A stretch of DNA of 46,260 nt from Mycobacterium sp. (GTDB lineage: Bacteria > Actinomycetota > Actinomycetes > Mycobacteriales > Mycobacteriaceae): positions 1 through 46,260 of the forward strand of contig JAHFVC010000006.1 in NCBI GenBank assembly GCA_023264765.1, written 5' to 3'. Under the pieces are notes generated by a model. That model saw nothing but the letters and a program-made list of their open reading frames with translations, searched no databases and had not been told where the DNA came from. This document shows positions 27,361 to 35,831 of the stretch, piece after piece; the stretch's first letter is position 1, and each line of letters begins with the position of its first letter. A program made the translations under genes and the position numbers.

Positions 27361-28641
27361 GTGGGAAGCTTGCGAGACACCACGGAGAGTTTCTTGAAAG
27401 GCGATCGCCGCACGGACTTTCGGGTCCTGGTGGTACCGCTTCTCATCGTGCTTCTGGCGTATCCCGCTCTCATGGTGTACTCACCGTTTCGTCAGGCAGA
27501 CAAGATTCTGCTGGTCGCGGCGGCACTCGCGGCACCGTTGATTCTCAGCCGATTGAATCGAGTGCCGTGGCCGACTGCTTGGCTTGTCGTGCTGATTGCA
27601 GCCTATGCGGTGAGCAACCGGTTCGAAGACGATACGTCCCAAGGTTTCAAGCACACGATCATCCTCGTGTGTATGGCCGTCACATTCCTGGCGTTCGCGA
27701 CATACGGTGCCGAACTGTTGAGTTCCGGTTGGGGACGGCTCATCACAGGCGTGGTGGTGATTGCCGATGTCGTTGCCATCGTCAACGGTGGCTTTCCGAA
27801 GAACGCGACAGGCGGCGCCTTGATCTATGTGGTGGGCGTTGCCTGCATCGCTTACGCGTATGTCAAGAAATCCAGTGGCTGGGTACCTGCCGTGTTCTTG
27901 ACGGCAGCCGCCGTTGCGATCTCGATCGCCTACGATTTCCGCTTTCTCTTGGTCTGCTCTGTTGTGTTCATCGGGGCTTTCGTAGGTGCCAAGAGGTTGA
28001 GCTTCAAGCTGTACCGACTCGCCGGCGCAGTTGTCGCGACGTTGATGGTCTTCATCGTCATATGGTTCTTCTTCAGTGTCAGCAGTGAGCGAGGGCTGAG
28101 CTGGGAAATCGGGCAGACGATCAAAGAGATATCTGGGCACCGTGCGAACTCGGGGCGGGACCAGTTGTGGCCGTACATCATCTACACGATGCAGAAAGAT
28201 TCGGTCTTGGGTCTCGGCGCTGGTACTCTTCCGCGGGACTTTATGAACACCACCCTCTCGGCGCACAGCTACTACATCCAGTTATATCTCCAACTCGGAG
28301 TGGTCGGATTGGTGGTCCTGGCCTGTTTCTTACTGGCGCTTTGGAGCATGCTGGCACGCGCGCAATCGCCGGCCGGCAAGTTGGGTTCGGCGTTGTTCCT
28401 GATGTTTTGCGTTCATAACGCAACCGAAGTGATCATGTTCCAGAACAATGCCCTTGTCGGTGTGCCTGCATGGTGCGCAATTGGGCTTGCCGTGGCGCTG
28501 GAGCTAAAGAGTTCAACGCGAAATCCCGACGCTACACCGCTGCAATCAGTCAAGTCACAATCAGCAGGTGAGAAGAAGCTGAATTGGAGCGAAGGGTTGG
28601 AGAACCGCCCCACATCGAGCGCACTCCGGTCGCCACGGTGA
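27361..28641 (+). CDS. wzy: Wzy/O-antigen-ligase-family polysaccharide polymerase
   Basis: Protein of 426 residues with about 10-11 transmembrane helices and a large extracytoplasmic loop (about residues 225-305) typical of Wzy and O-antigen ligases (PF04932-like), ending with AHSYYIQLYLQLGVVG, which matches the conserved His/Gly segment. GTG 27361 was chosen for the GGAGGG 8 nt upstream; an in-frame ATG at 27199 would add 54 hydrophilic residues. The C-terminal 40 residues are a polar cytoplasmic tail. In the context of a flippase and BY-kinase it most likely polymerises lipid-linked repeat units; a ligase role is the alternative. Confidence 0.8.
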   Translation: MGSLRDTTESFLKGDRRTDFRVLVVPLLIVLLAYPALMVYSPFRQADKILLVAAALAAPLILSRLNRVPWPTAWLVVLIAAYAVSNRFEDDTSQGFKHTIILVCMAVTFLAFATYGAELLSSGWGRLITGVVVIADVVAIVNGGFPKNATGGALIYVVGVACIAYAYVKKSSGWVPAVFLTAAAVAISIAYDFRFLLVCSVVFIGAFVGAKRLSFKLYRLAGAVVATLMVFIVIWFFFSVSSERGLSWEIGQTIKEISGHRANSGRDQLWPYIIYTMQKDSVLGLGAGTLPRDFMNTTLSAHSYYIQLYLQLGVVGLVVLACFLLALWSMLARAQSPAGKLGSALFLMFCVHNATEVIMFQNNALVGVPAWCAIGLAVALELKSSTRNPDATPLQSVKSQSAGEKKLNWSEGLENRPTSSALRSPR

Positions 28642-28846
28642 ATGTGGACATTCCGAGCCGCCGGCCAGTGTGGCTGGCGTAGTGGCGAATCCACGTTAGA
28701 CTCCGCCATAACGTACAACGGCGTATGAAGTTCGCGTTGGAATAAGGCGTCCGGAACGGGGTATTGGCATTATGGCGCTTTTTCCTCAAAGGCTGTCGCG
28801 CGCGATGTCGAGAGCTTCCTGGACGGATGGGAGCCGCGGGACCCCT

Positions 28847-29926
28847 ATGGAAAATAATCCGCTTGCACGCTTCGGTTACGTATACGGTCTAGATGGATTG
28901 CGCCTGCTTGCAGTATCGGTCGTCGTCGTTCGGCATTTCAACATCGTGCAAGCAGTGCCCGGCGGTTTCGGCGTCTCCATCTTCTTCTTCATCAGCGGAT
29001 TTCTCATCAGCAGGTTGCTGCTTGCCGAGGAGCAACGGTACCAGCGCCCGATCGCGTTGAAGGCCTTCTATATTCGCCGGTTCATCAGGCTCTTGCCACC
29101 GTTGATGCTGATGGGCATAGTCTGTGTTCCTATTCTGTACGCCTTGGAACCGGGCCGATTCTCCGTTCTGCAGGTGCTCTTGTCTTTCACCTACTTCGGA
29201 AACTTGCTGGGGATTGGGCAAATTCTGTGGGGCTGGCCCTCTGGTTATGAAGCGTTGGGCCCGTTGTGGAGTCTCGCGGTCGAAGAACATTTCTACCTGT
29301 TACTTCCCTTTGCTCTGCTGCTGTTCAAAGGTGCTCGTGCGAGGGTGTTTGTGGTCGCGGCGACTGTTCTCATGCCGCTCGTTCTCCGCGTGTGGGTCTT
29401 CTACGTCGAGAATCCAGTTGTAGCGGACCGGATCAACTACAATTTCACGTTCACGCGTATCGACGCGATTGCATGGGGTGTGCTCCTCACATTGATGCTG
29501 GAGCAAAAGAGAATTCGACCACCTGGCAAGCCGTGGATGGGGCACCTTCTGGTATGGGGGGGCGGGTGCTTGATGGTGCTGAGCATGGTTCACTGGACCG
29601 AATCGTACGAAATTGCGTGGAAGTACACGTTTCAAAGTATTGCAATTGGCATTTTCGTGGCAGGCGTGCTGTTTGCGGCCAATTACTCGTGGCTTCGTGC
29701 TTTGCTCGAAAAAAAGGCAGTGGTCCATCTGGGTAGAATTAGTTATGAATTATATTTGTGGCATCTGCCAATTTATACCATCGCCATCGCGCTCATCCCG
29801 AGTGGCAATGTGGCACTCATCGTGGCCCTGATTTCAACAGTCTTGGTTTCAGACGTGGCTTATCGACTGACTACCAAGCGGCTCAGCGGCGTACGGAAAC
29901 GCTTCGGTGGTCACCCGACGGACTAG
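28847..29926 (+). CDS. Stand-alone acyltransferase-3 membrane protein
   Basis: Protein of 359 residues made only of the acyltransferase-3 domain (about 10 helices): YGLDGLRLLAVSVVVVRHF with the putative catalytic His, FFFISGFLISRLL, LWSLAVEEHFYLLLPF, and YELYLWHLPIY near the end. There is no SGNH domain, unlike the other two acyltransferases here, so it may work with one of the free SGNH lipoproteins. ATG 28847 starts seven residues before the domain; an in-frame ATG at 28772 is possible. The 3' part is AT-rich for a mycobacterium (21 G/C in the 60 bases from 29701) and uses a TTA leucine codon, suggesting foreign origin. Confidence 0.83.
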   Translation: MENNPLARFGYVYGLDGLRLLAVSVVVVRHFNIVQAVPGGFGVSIFFFISGFLISRLLLAEEQRYQRPIALKAFYIRRFIRLLPPLMLMGIVCVPILYALEPGRFSVLQVLLSFTYFGNLLGIGQILWGWPSGYEALGPLWSLAVEEHFYLLLPFALLLFKGARARVFVVAATVLMPLVLRVWVFYVENPVVADRINYNFTFTRIDAIAWGVLLTLMLEQKRIRPPGKPWMGHLLVWGGGCLMVLSMVHWTESYEIAWKYTFQSIAIGIFVAGVLFAANYSWLRALLEKKAVVHLGRISYELYLWHLPIYTIAIALIPSGNVALIVALISTVLVSDVAYRLTTKRLSGVRKRFGGHPTD

Positions 29927-29934
29927 CGGGCCGG

Positions 29935-31032
29935 TCAATTCACATCGGGTACAGCCAAAGGACTGGCTATCCGGCGTGACAGGTCACCTGTACCCCATTC
30001 GGGGTTGGCGATGTACACCACGTCCGTCGTCATTTGGTTCGTCGTGTACAAACCCCAATGCGGATAGCCCAAGATGGAGCGGCCGGACCCATCGTGCAGA
30101 TCGGCGAAATAGCCGATCGGTGTATCGACGTCGACGACCTGACTGCCGTTGATCCACACGTTCAGGTGCCCGACTTCCCCAAAACTGGCCTGAATCGTGA
30201 CATACGTCCGTTCTCCCGGTCTGGGGAGGACAGTCGAGTACTGCGCGACGGGGACGCCGTCTTCGGGAGGCCGCCGTCCCGTTGCAGTGTTCCCGTACAG
30301 CAGTGCTGAGGAACACGTGTACAGCTTGAGTTCGTTACCCGCGACATCGAGAAAGATCACCGGCGACCTGCCGATCTCGGCGTCGGAACTGTGCCACTGG
30401 TGGACAATCGCATTGCGCGAGGTCGACAAGCCTGGTGTTTCGCCCAATATGAGGCAGAAGGAAGCCCACATCGTTCCAGCTCCGGCACCGTCTTTTTGGT
30501 TCGAAACGATCTCGCTGCGGCGGTTCCCGTTCCTAGAGTCGTATGGCCCCGCAAAGTCATTGCCTTGGACCTCGAAACGAAAGAGGCCGGGACTCGGCAT
30601 CGTCAGTGAAGAGGGCCTGCCTGCGTGCCGAACCAACTTGTCGTCGACCAGGAACACGAATTGCGATGCGTCTGCCGAGGCGTATTCCGTGTCGGCGACA
30701 TCGGCACCGGCCCAGGTCGACAGCAGACCTGTCGAATCTGTGCCGTTGACGTCATTGAGGGCGGTCTGGGGCAGGGCGTAGGTACCGTTCGCCAAGAGCC
30801 GGGGAAGAAGACACCCGCTGCCCCCGTCCTGGCAGCTGAGAGCACGCACGTTGATCGCCTGCATGAGGTCGCCGATAAGCATGTGCCCGGTGGGTGTATC
30901 AGCTCTGGCGCATTGTTGGTGCGCGGACAGCCAGATGGCGCCGCCGGCTGTCAGCGCGCCGACGCCCATGTGCTTGAGAAAGCTCTGACGGTTGATCACC
31001 ACTGATGTAACTCGGTGAGACCCGTTTGTCAT
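29935..31032 (-). CDS. Exported concanavalin-fold polysaccharide lyase-like protein
   Basis: Protein of 365 residues with an N-terminal export signal (about 1-44; hydrophobic stretch MGVGALTAGGAIWLSA, cleavage near ARA-DTP). The motif before it is NRQSFLK, close to a Tat motif but with Arg-Gln in place of the twin arginine. The mature part resembles heparin-lyase-I/PL7/PL20-type jelly-roll lyases: an RRSEIV motif like RSE(L/V), an IVHQWH stretch, and GYPHWGLYTTNQ near the C terminus. ATG 31032 follows GGGAG at 9 nt. It lies just 8 bp from the convergent acyltransferase. It probably depolymerises the local glycan in the envelope; substrate unknown. Confidence 0.7.
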   Translation of the reverse strand: MTNGSHRVTSVVINRQSFLKHMGVGALTAGGAIWLSAHQQCARADTPTGHMLIGDLMQAINVRALSCQDGGSGCLLPRLLANGTYALPQTALNDVNGTDSTGLLSTWAGADVADTEYASADASQFVFLVDDKLVRHAGRPSSLTMPSPGLFRFEVQGNDFAGPYDSRNGNRRSEIVSNQKDGAGAGTMWASFCLILGETPGLSTSRNAIVHQWHSSDAEIGRSPVIFLDVAGNELKLYTCSSALLYGNTATGRRPPEDGVPVAQYSTVLPRPGERTYVTIQASFGEVGHLNVWINGSQVVDVDTPIGYFADLHDGSGRSILGYPHWGLYTTNQMTTDVVYIANPEWGTGDLSRRIASPLAVPDVN

Positions 31033-31118
31033 GATGCAAGGCTCCCATGCCGAGATCCGTGATGCTGCCTTAAGCTACGGCTCGTCGCGGCGATGTCGAT
31101 GAACCGAGTGCTTAGTGA

Positions 31119-32444
31119 CTATTCATTCGCTGCTACATGTCCCTCGGCTGCGAGGTCGAACGCTGGGCTTTCCCTCAATGCGGAGTAGAACTCTGCTTCG
31201 AGATCTAGCCAGTGCTTCTCCCACGTCCAATTGGCCAGCACGTACCTACGAGCAGCCGACCCCAGTTGCTCAGCGGCGGATGGGTTTTTGAGAAGATGAA
31301 GGACCGCTGACGCGAAAGCTGTTGGTTCGTCTGCGATTACGAGCGCGTCATCGGGCGCCATGATTCCCTCGTTGGCCACTGAGGAGGCCACGATGGCTTT
31401 GTTGCACGCCATGTACTCGATGAGTTTGTTCTGCATGCCGCCGGCCGCAATCATTGGATTGACGCAGACTTGAGCCGACCGGATCAAGACGCCGACATCA
31501 GGGACGGTGCCGGTAACCCAGATACCATCACGTCCGTCCAAATCTAGGATCGATGGTGCCGGGTCGCGGCCTTGGACCACGAACGTCGCAGTTGGCATTT
31601 CGGCTCGGATCTTGGGCCACACGTTGTCGACGAACCAATGCACGGCACCGATATTGGGCGGATAAAGCATCGAACCGGAAAAGATCACCCGGCCCGGAAT
31701 GACTTCATCAGGTCGAGCTGGGACGAACTTGTCGGTGTCCGTACCGTGCGCCCCGTAGGTCCAGTTGTCGATCTCTGGTTGCCCATGGATCCGGCATTGT
31801 TCCTTCACGGCGGCCACATCGGCGGGGCCGATCAGGACAACCTTGTTGAAGTCTTTCCAGATCTTCGATTCGAAGCGACTCATCAGGAGCGTCTCGACCC
31901 GATAGACGAGCCGTTTGAACGAATTGCGTTCTTCATGTGCCATACGCTTTGTGTTGAGGGTCTGGGACAGTTGGAGCGCAAGAAATGATGCCGTGCCCTG
32001 CATCGACTTCACAGTGGCGGGAATGGCGGGAGCAGTGCGAGGGTAGTAGCAGTAGATGATGTCGTACTCGCCGTCATCGATTGCACGTTCCAGGTCTTCC
32101 TTAAGGCTTCGGTTGCGAAAGATGCTTACCTGCAAGGGAAGCAGTGACAGCACTCCGAACGCGAGGCCTGCCAGTTTCGACCGCCACGGCTGCGGATAGA
32201 TCCGCACGTTCTGACAGGCATCCGCCAGCCATCTTTCCTGTTCGCCGTCCAGTTCTCCGTCCACCGCCAATGTGTAGAGATCAACAGCATGGCCCCGCTG
32301 ATGCAGGAAGCTGATGAGGTGCGCCACCGTACTCTGGTCCCCGCGCATCATTGGAAAGGGAAGTCGACTGTATATCAGGGCAATTCGTAGAGGTTGCGAC
32401 GTCACTGCGCATTTCATCGTGCGCGGCAGTTGTGTTTTCGGCAC
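31119..32444 (-). CDS. GT4-family glycosyltransferase
   Basis: Protein of 441 residues with the GT-B layout. The N-terminal domain begins LRIALIYSRLPFPMMRGDQS with the acceptor-side glycine loop; the C-terminal donor domain includes IFSGSMLYPPNIGAV and GGMQNKLIEYMACNKAIV, the GT4 E-x7-E region. It resembles glycosyltransferases found in exosortase/EPS clusters. GTG 32444 has GGAAGG 4 nt upstream and was preferred to TTG 32456; ATG 32417 is also possible. It follows the sugar-nucleotide dehydrogenase gene by 37 bp on the same strand, so the two are probably co-transcribed. Donor could be the uronate or another sugar; it cannot be read from sequence. Confidence 0.82.
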   Translation of the reverse strand: MPKTQLPRTMKCAVTSQPLRIALIYSRLPFPMMRGDQSTVAHLISFLHQRGHAVDLYTLAVDGELDGEQERWLADACQNVRIYPQPWRSKLAGLAFGVLSLLPLQVSIFRNRSLKEDLERAIDDGEYDIIYCYYPRTAPAIPATVKSMQGTASFLALQLSQTLNTKRMAHEERNSFKRLVYRVETLLMSRFESKIWKDFNKVVLIGPADVAAVKEQCRIHGQPEIDNWTYGAHGTDTDKFVPARPDEVIPGRVIFSGSMLYPPNIGAVHWFVDNVWPKIRAEMPTATFVVQGRDPAPSILDLDGRDGIWVTGTVPDVGVLIRSAQVCVNPMIAAGGMQNKLIEYMACNKAIVASSVANEGIMAPDDALVIADEPTAFASAVLHLLKNPSAAEQLGSAARRYVLANWTWEKHWLDLEAEFYSALRESPAFDLAAEGHVAANE

Positions 32445-32481
32445 GGCGCCTTCCAAGTAAGGGGCTGCTTGTGATGGGACG

Positions 32482-33741
32482 CTAGCTCAGACGGTTGACG
32501 TCGATGACGCGGGTCGCCCGCAACTTGTACTTGTCAGCGGCGCTTCGAGTATCGACGATCAGATCCCAATCGGCATGCTCAATCGTCTCCTGATCCACCA
32601 ACAAATCGCGGATGAACGGAGAGTTCGACAGCACGCCGAGGTTCTGTCCCATGAGATTCTGAGGTTTGACGTGGGGGTCGAAGATGGAGAGCTGGTACCC
32701 CGCGGTGATCAACATTCGGGCCAGATCTATGTTTGGGCTCTCACGCAGATCGTCGCTATCGTTTTTGAAAGCGATCCCAAGCAGCAATACCTTCGCACCA
32801 TATTTGAGATCGCGGGTGACGAGGTCGAACAAGAAGCCCTTGTGAGCTTCGTTGGAGGTTATCAGCGAGTCGATGAGAGTGGTGGCCCCGCCCGAGATGC
32901 GCGAGATGTGCTGGAGGGCGCGGACATCTTTGGGCAAGCACGATCCGCCAAACGGACCTCCGGGGCGGAGATAGTAGGGCGAAATATTCAGTTTCGTGTC
33001 GGAAACGAAGATCTTGTGGACTTCGGCGGCACTGATGCCCAGCTGAGTGCAAACTCGTCCAATCTCGTTGGCGAACACCGTCTTCACCGCGTGGAATGTG
33101 TTGTCCACGAATTTGGTGATCTCGCTCTCGCGGTATCTCACGTAGAACACCGGAGCGTCGATGCCTTCATTGATCTTGTCCAACGCGACGCACCGGTCGC
33201 CGGTCTTGGTGCCGATGACGATCTTCGGTGGTGCGAAGAAGTCCTTCACCGCGGACGATTCTCGCAAGAACTCAGGGTTGTACACCAGTTCGATCCGCGA
33301 CGCTTCGTCGAGCAGAACACTGTCGATGATCGGCTGGATGAGCTCGTCCATGGTTCCGGGGCGAATCGTCGACCGATACGCCACCGTGAGATTTCCGTCA
33401 GGGTATGCCTTGACAAGTTCGGCGAGTTGTCGGGTGACGTCGGCGATGAAGGACATGTTGTGTGAGCCGTCGGCGGCACTAGGTGTGCCAACGCAGACGA
33501 TCGCCAAATCGCATGAAGCGACAGCGGGTGTGAGGGTGGTAGTGGCTGTGATCAATCCATGCTTGCGTGCCTCGGCGATCATCTCGCTGACACCGGGCTC
33601 CGTGACCGGAGACCTGCCGGCGAGCACAGCGTCGACTTTGGACGGGTTTGGATCGATTCCGATCACTTCGTGGCCTTGGCTTGCAAGACAAGCGGCGGCG
33701 GTGATGCCGACGTAGCCCAAGCCCAAGATAGCGATATGCAT
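32482..33741 (-). CDS. GDP-mannose/UDP-glucose 6-dehydrogenase
   Basis: Protein of 419 residues with the three-domain nucleotide-sugar dehydrogenase layout: NAD-binding IAILGLGYVGITAA at the N terminus, a central YNPEFLRESSAV, and the catalytic FGGSCLPKDVRAL with C268. The text around the cysteine (LNISPYYLRPGGPFGGSC) and its residue number match Pseudomonas AlgD, a GDP-mannose dehydrogenase, better than typical UDP-glucose dehydrogenases. The four-electron oxidation would give GDP-mannuronic or UDP-glucuronic acid. ATG 33741 has GGGAG 8 nt upstream. Two lyase-family genes in the locus fit a uronate-containing polymer. Confidence 0.88.
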   Translation of the reverse strand: MHIAILGLGYVGITAAACLASQGHEVIGIDPNPSKVDAVLAGRSPVTEPGVSEMIAEARKHGLITATTTLTPAVASCDLAIVCVGTPSAADGSHNMSFIADVTRQLAELVKAYPDGNLTVAYRSTIRPGTMDELIQPIIDSVLLDEASRIELVYNPEFLRESSAVKDFFAPPKIVIGTKTGDRCVALDKINEGIDAPVFYVRYRESEITKFVDNTFHAVKTVFANEIGRVCTQLGISAAEVHKIFVSDTKLNISPYYLRPGGPFGGSCLPKDVRALQHISRISGGATTLIDSLITSNEAHKGFLFDLVTRDLKYGAKVLLLGIAFKNDSDDLRESPNIDLARMLITAGYQLSIFDPHVKPQNLMGQNLGVLSNSPFIRDLLVDQETIEHADWDLIVDTRSAADKYKLRATRVIDVNRLS

Positions 33742-33937
33742 TGGCTATTCTCCCGTTGATGACTTGCGGGTAAGCGCCTTCGCGCTCGAGTTGCCCTGTT
33801 TAGGATCGATCGGCCGCATGCCGGTGAGGCCCATCTGCGAATGCTTTTGTGTACGTTGCGTATTCAGTTGTCGGATGGAGGTCGCGTGCGAGCCGCGACT
33901 TAGACTGGTTTGCATGGAGGACATCTGCGACCGCCCG

Positions 33938-35485
33938 CTATCTTGATCTTTCGCGGTATAACACCACCGCCCGGAAGGTGCGGATGATGATTTTGATGTC
34001 TAGCCAAAGCGACCAGTTCTCGATGTAGAAATTGTCGTATCGGGCGCGATCGAAGATCGAGGTATTGCCCTTGAGTCCGCTTACTTGGGCGAATCCGGTG
34101 AGGCCGACCTGGACACGGTGCCGGTAGGAGTAACGATCGACTTCGGTGGAGAACTGTTCGACGAAATGCGGTCGTTCGGGTCTCGGCCCCACCACTGTCA
34201 TATCGCCACGGAAGATGTTCCACAGTTGCGGAAGCTCGTCGATCGATGTGCACCGCAGGAATCGCCCGACGGGGCCTACCCGGTTGTCAGAGGCGACGTT
34301 CCACCGTGTTTGGGACTCGGCTTCGTTCACCGGTCGCATCGAACGGAACTTCAGTAGTTCGAATTGCTTGCCGTCGCGGCCGACTCGTACTTGCCTGAAG
34401 ATGACACCCGGTCCGCCTTCGATCCGGACAGCGATGGCGGCTGCTGCCAGTACCGGCGCCAGCACGAAAAGCGCAATAGTTGACACGACGATATCGAACA
34501 GTCGCTTGATCGCGCGCGTAGGTCCTTGCAGATTGGGATTGCGGATCCGCATGATGGGAATCGACCCGATCTGATCGGCTACGCCTGTCTGCGTGTGGAA
34601 GTGATGCATTCGCGGCACGATCAGCAACTCGGCTGTCAAACATTCCTTGGTTCGCACCGCTGTCATCAATGCTCGTTCTGAAAACGCGCCATCGGCGATC
34701 AGAAGGGTATCCACGCCGGACATAACTACCGCCATATCCAGATCGGCGACTCGACCTAGGCGGGGAAGGTACTGCTCGGCGGGGCAGTCGTCGCAGTCAT
34801 CGACAAAACCTTCGACCTTCAGTCCATACTCGGGATGTTCGGCCAGCGTCCGAGCCAGCTCCGCAGCAGCCGGGCCGCCGCCGATTAGGACGGTGTGGTG
34901 TCTGGTGAGTCCGCGACGACGGCTCGCGGCGATGAGGCGTGTGGTGATCACCCGGCCGACCACCACGAGTGCAATCGCCTGTGCTGCCGTCTCAAGGAAG
35001 GTGAGCACGGAGATCTTTTGATGCGTGTAGAGAATCGCTGTGGACACCACGGCCGTCGCAGCCAGTAAGCGCGTCAGAATTGTCGGCAGCTCGTCGAGCA
35101 CGCTGAGGTGAAGCGGTGCAGTGTATTTGGTGCCGCCGGTCAGGAGCAGAACCCCTAGAGCAGTAAGTGCCACCATTGCGTAGACCTGAGGCGGCCGCCA
35201 TGCCAAGGGTGCAAGCATCATCGCGCAGTCGACGACGGGGACCACCATGTATCCCCGGATGCGGCTGAGGAACGGCCGCGCCGGCGCGGTCTTGTCGACA
35301 GCTCGAACCTCGGTGTCCGCGAACGGCTTCGTCTGCGGTGCTGCAGAGGTGATCGGGGTGGCAATGCGATCCCAGCCAGTGCGCGGAAGCTCCCCTGCGG
35401 TGGCCAGTTTCTTAACCGCAATGTCTGCCCTCGCGGCCTTTCCGGTGCCGCCAGCGCTCGTAATGGCGTCAGCTACGTCTGTCAC
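33938..35485 (-). CDS. Polyprenyl-phosphate sugar-1-phosphate transferase (WbaP/WcaJ type)
   Basis: Protein of 515 residues. An N-terminal polar tail (about 1-75) is followed by transmembrane helices, a Rossmann-like CoA-binding-type domain (VLIGGGPAAAELARTLAEHPEYG), one more membrane segment (about 335-360), and the C-terminal catalytic domain with LLKFRSM, TSIDELPQLWN and MTVVGPRPERP. These enzymes start repeat-unit synthesis by placing a hexose-1-phosphate on undecaprenyl or decaprenyl phosphate. GTG 35485 begins MTDVADAITS; the ribosome-binding site is weak. It is upstream of the dehydrogenase and GT4 genes on the same strand (about 200-bp gap). It is the committing step of the proposed polysaccharide. 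Confidence 0.9.
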   Translation of the reverse strand: MTDVADAITSAGGTGKAARADIAVKKLATAGELPRTGWDRIATPITSAAPQTKPFADTEVRAVDKTAPARPFLSRIRGYMVVPVVDCAMMLAPLAWRPPQVYAMVALTALGVLLLTGGTKYTAPLHLSVLDELPTILTRLLAATAVVSTAILYTHQKISVLTFLETAAQAIALVVVGRVITTRLIAASRRRGLTRHHTVLIGGGPAAAELARTLAEHPEYGLKVEGFVDDCDDCPAEQYLPRLGRVADLDMAVVMSGVDTLLIADGAFSERALMTAVRTKECLTAELLIVPRMHHFHTQTGVADQIGSIPIMRIRNPNLQGPTRAIKRLFDIVVSTIALFVLAPVLAAAAIAVRIEGGPGVIFRQVRVGRDGKQFELLKFRSMRPVNEAESQTRWNVASDNRVGPVGRFLRCTSIDELPQLWNIFRGDMTVVGPRPERPHFVEQFSTEVDRYSYRHRVQVGLTGFAQVSGLKGNTSIFDRARYDNFYIENWSLWLDIKIIIRTFRAVVLYRERSR

Positions 35486-35565
35486 TTAACGTGTCCGTTC
35501 GAAATTAGCAAACATTTTGGCCTCCGCAGAATCTAGGGAATGTCGACGCTAAAGCCGATATCTCG

Positions 35566-35581
35566 TTGACGACACCGTCAA
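35566..35581. promoter_or_regulatory. Palindromic operator candidate upstream of the sugar-phosphate transferase
   Basis: TTGACG-ACAC-CGTCAA is a perfect 6-bp inverted repeat with a 4-nt spacer, 81-96 nt before the GTG start of the minus-strand transferase. Position and symmetry suit a dimeric repressor or activator site. Each half also resembles a -35 TTGAC(A/G) element, so an overlapping promoter is possible. Confidence 0.4.
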
Positions 35582-35693
35582 TTGGAGCAATGTTTTGAGG
35601 GGACGCATCGGATAGTGGACGTCGTTGTCTGCTATCGCCGAAGGAGTGCTACCAATCTCTGTAGAAGGTTTGCTGCATTGCAAGGGAGGCGAG

Positions 35694-35831
35694 ATGTATG
35701 AGGTGAGACTTTCACTGGCCCCGTTCATCGTGCTGCTCCCGTCCCTTTCTGCAGTTCAGGAGGATACTAATGGTCCTCCTTGGCGTTTGCACAGTGAATT
35801 ATTAACGCGTGCGCAGAAAGTTTGTAGGTAA
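35694..35831 (+). CDS. Possible small protein of 45 residues
   Basis: The frame starts MYEVRLSLAPFIVLL, with GGGAGG (35684-35689) 4 nt before ATG 35694. Residues 5-20 are hydrophobic and could insert in a membrane; the rest is polar with a basic end. A second frame of 11 codons (35770-35805) with AGGAGGA before its ATG lies inside it. No family is recognised and there is no plus-strand gene close downstream. The strong initiation signal is the only evidence. Confidence 0.22.
   Translation: MYEVRLSLAPFIVLLPSLSAVQEDTNGPPWRLHSELLTRAQKVCR
35758..35780 (+). other. Hairpin that would hide a consensus ribosome-binding site and start codon
   Basis: AGGAGGA (35758-35764) pairs perfectly with TCCTCCT (35774-35780), loop TACTAATGG. 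The 5' arm is a full Shine-Dalgarno sequence, and the ATG at 35770 in the loop, 5 nt away, opens an 11-codon frame (MVLLGVCTVNY). In RNA the hairpin would sequester the site. Confidence 0.35.
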
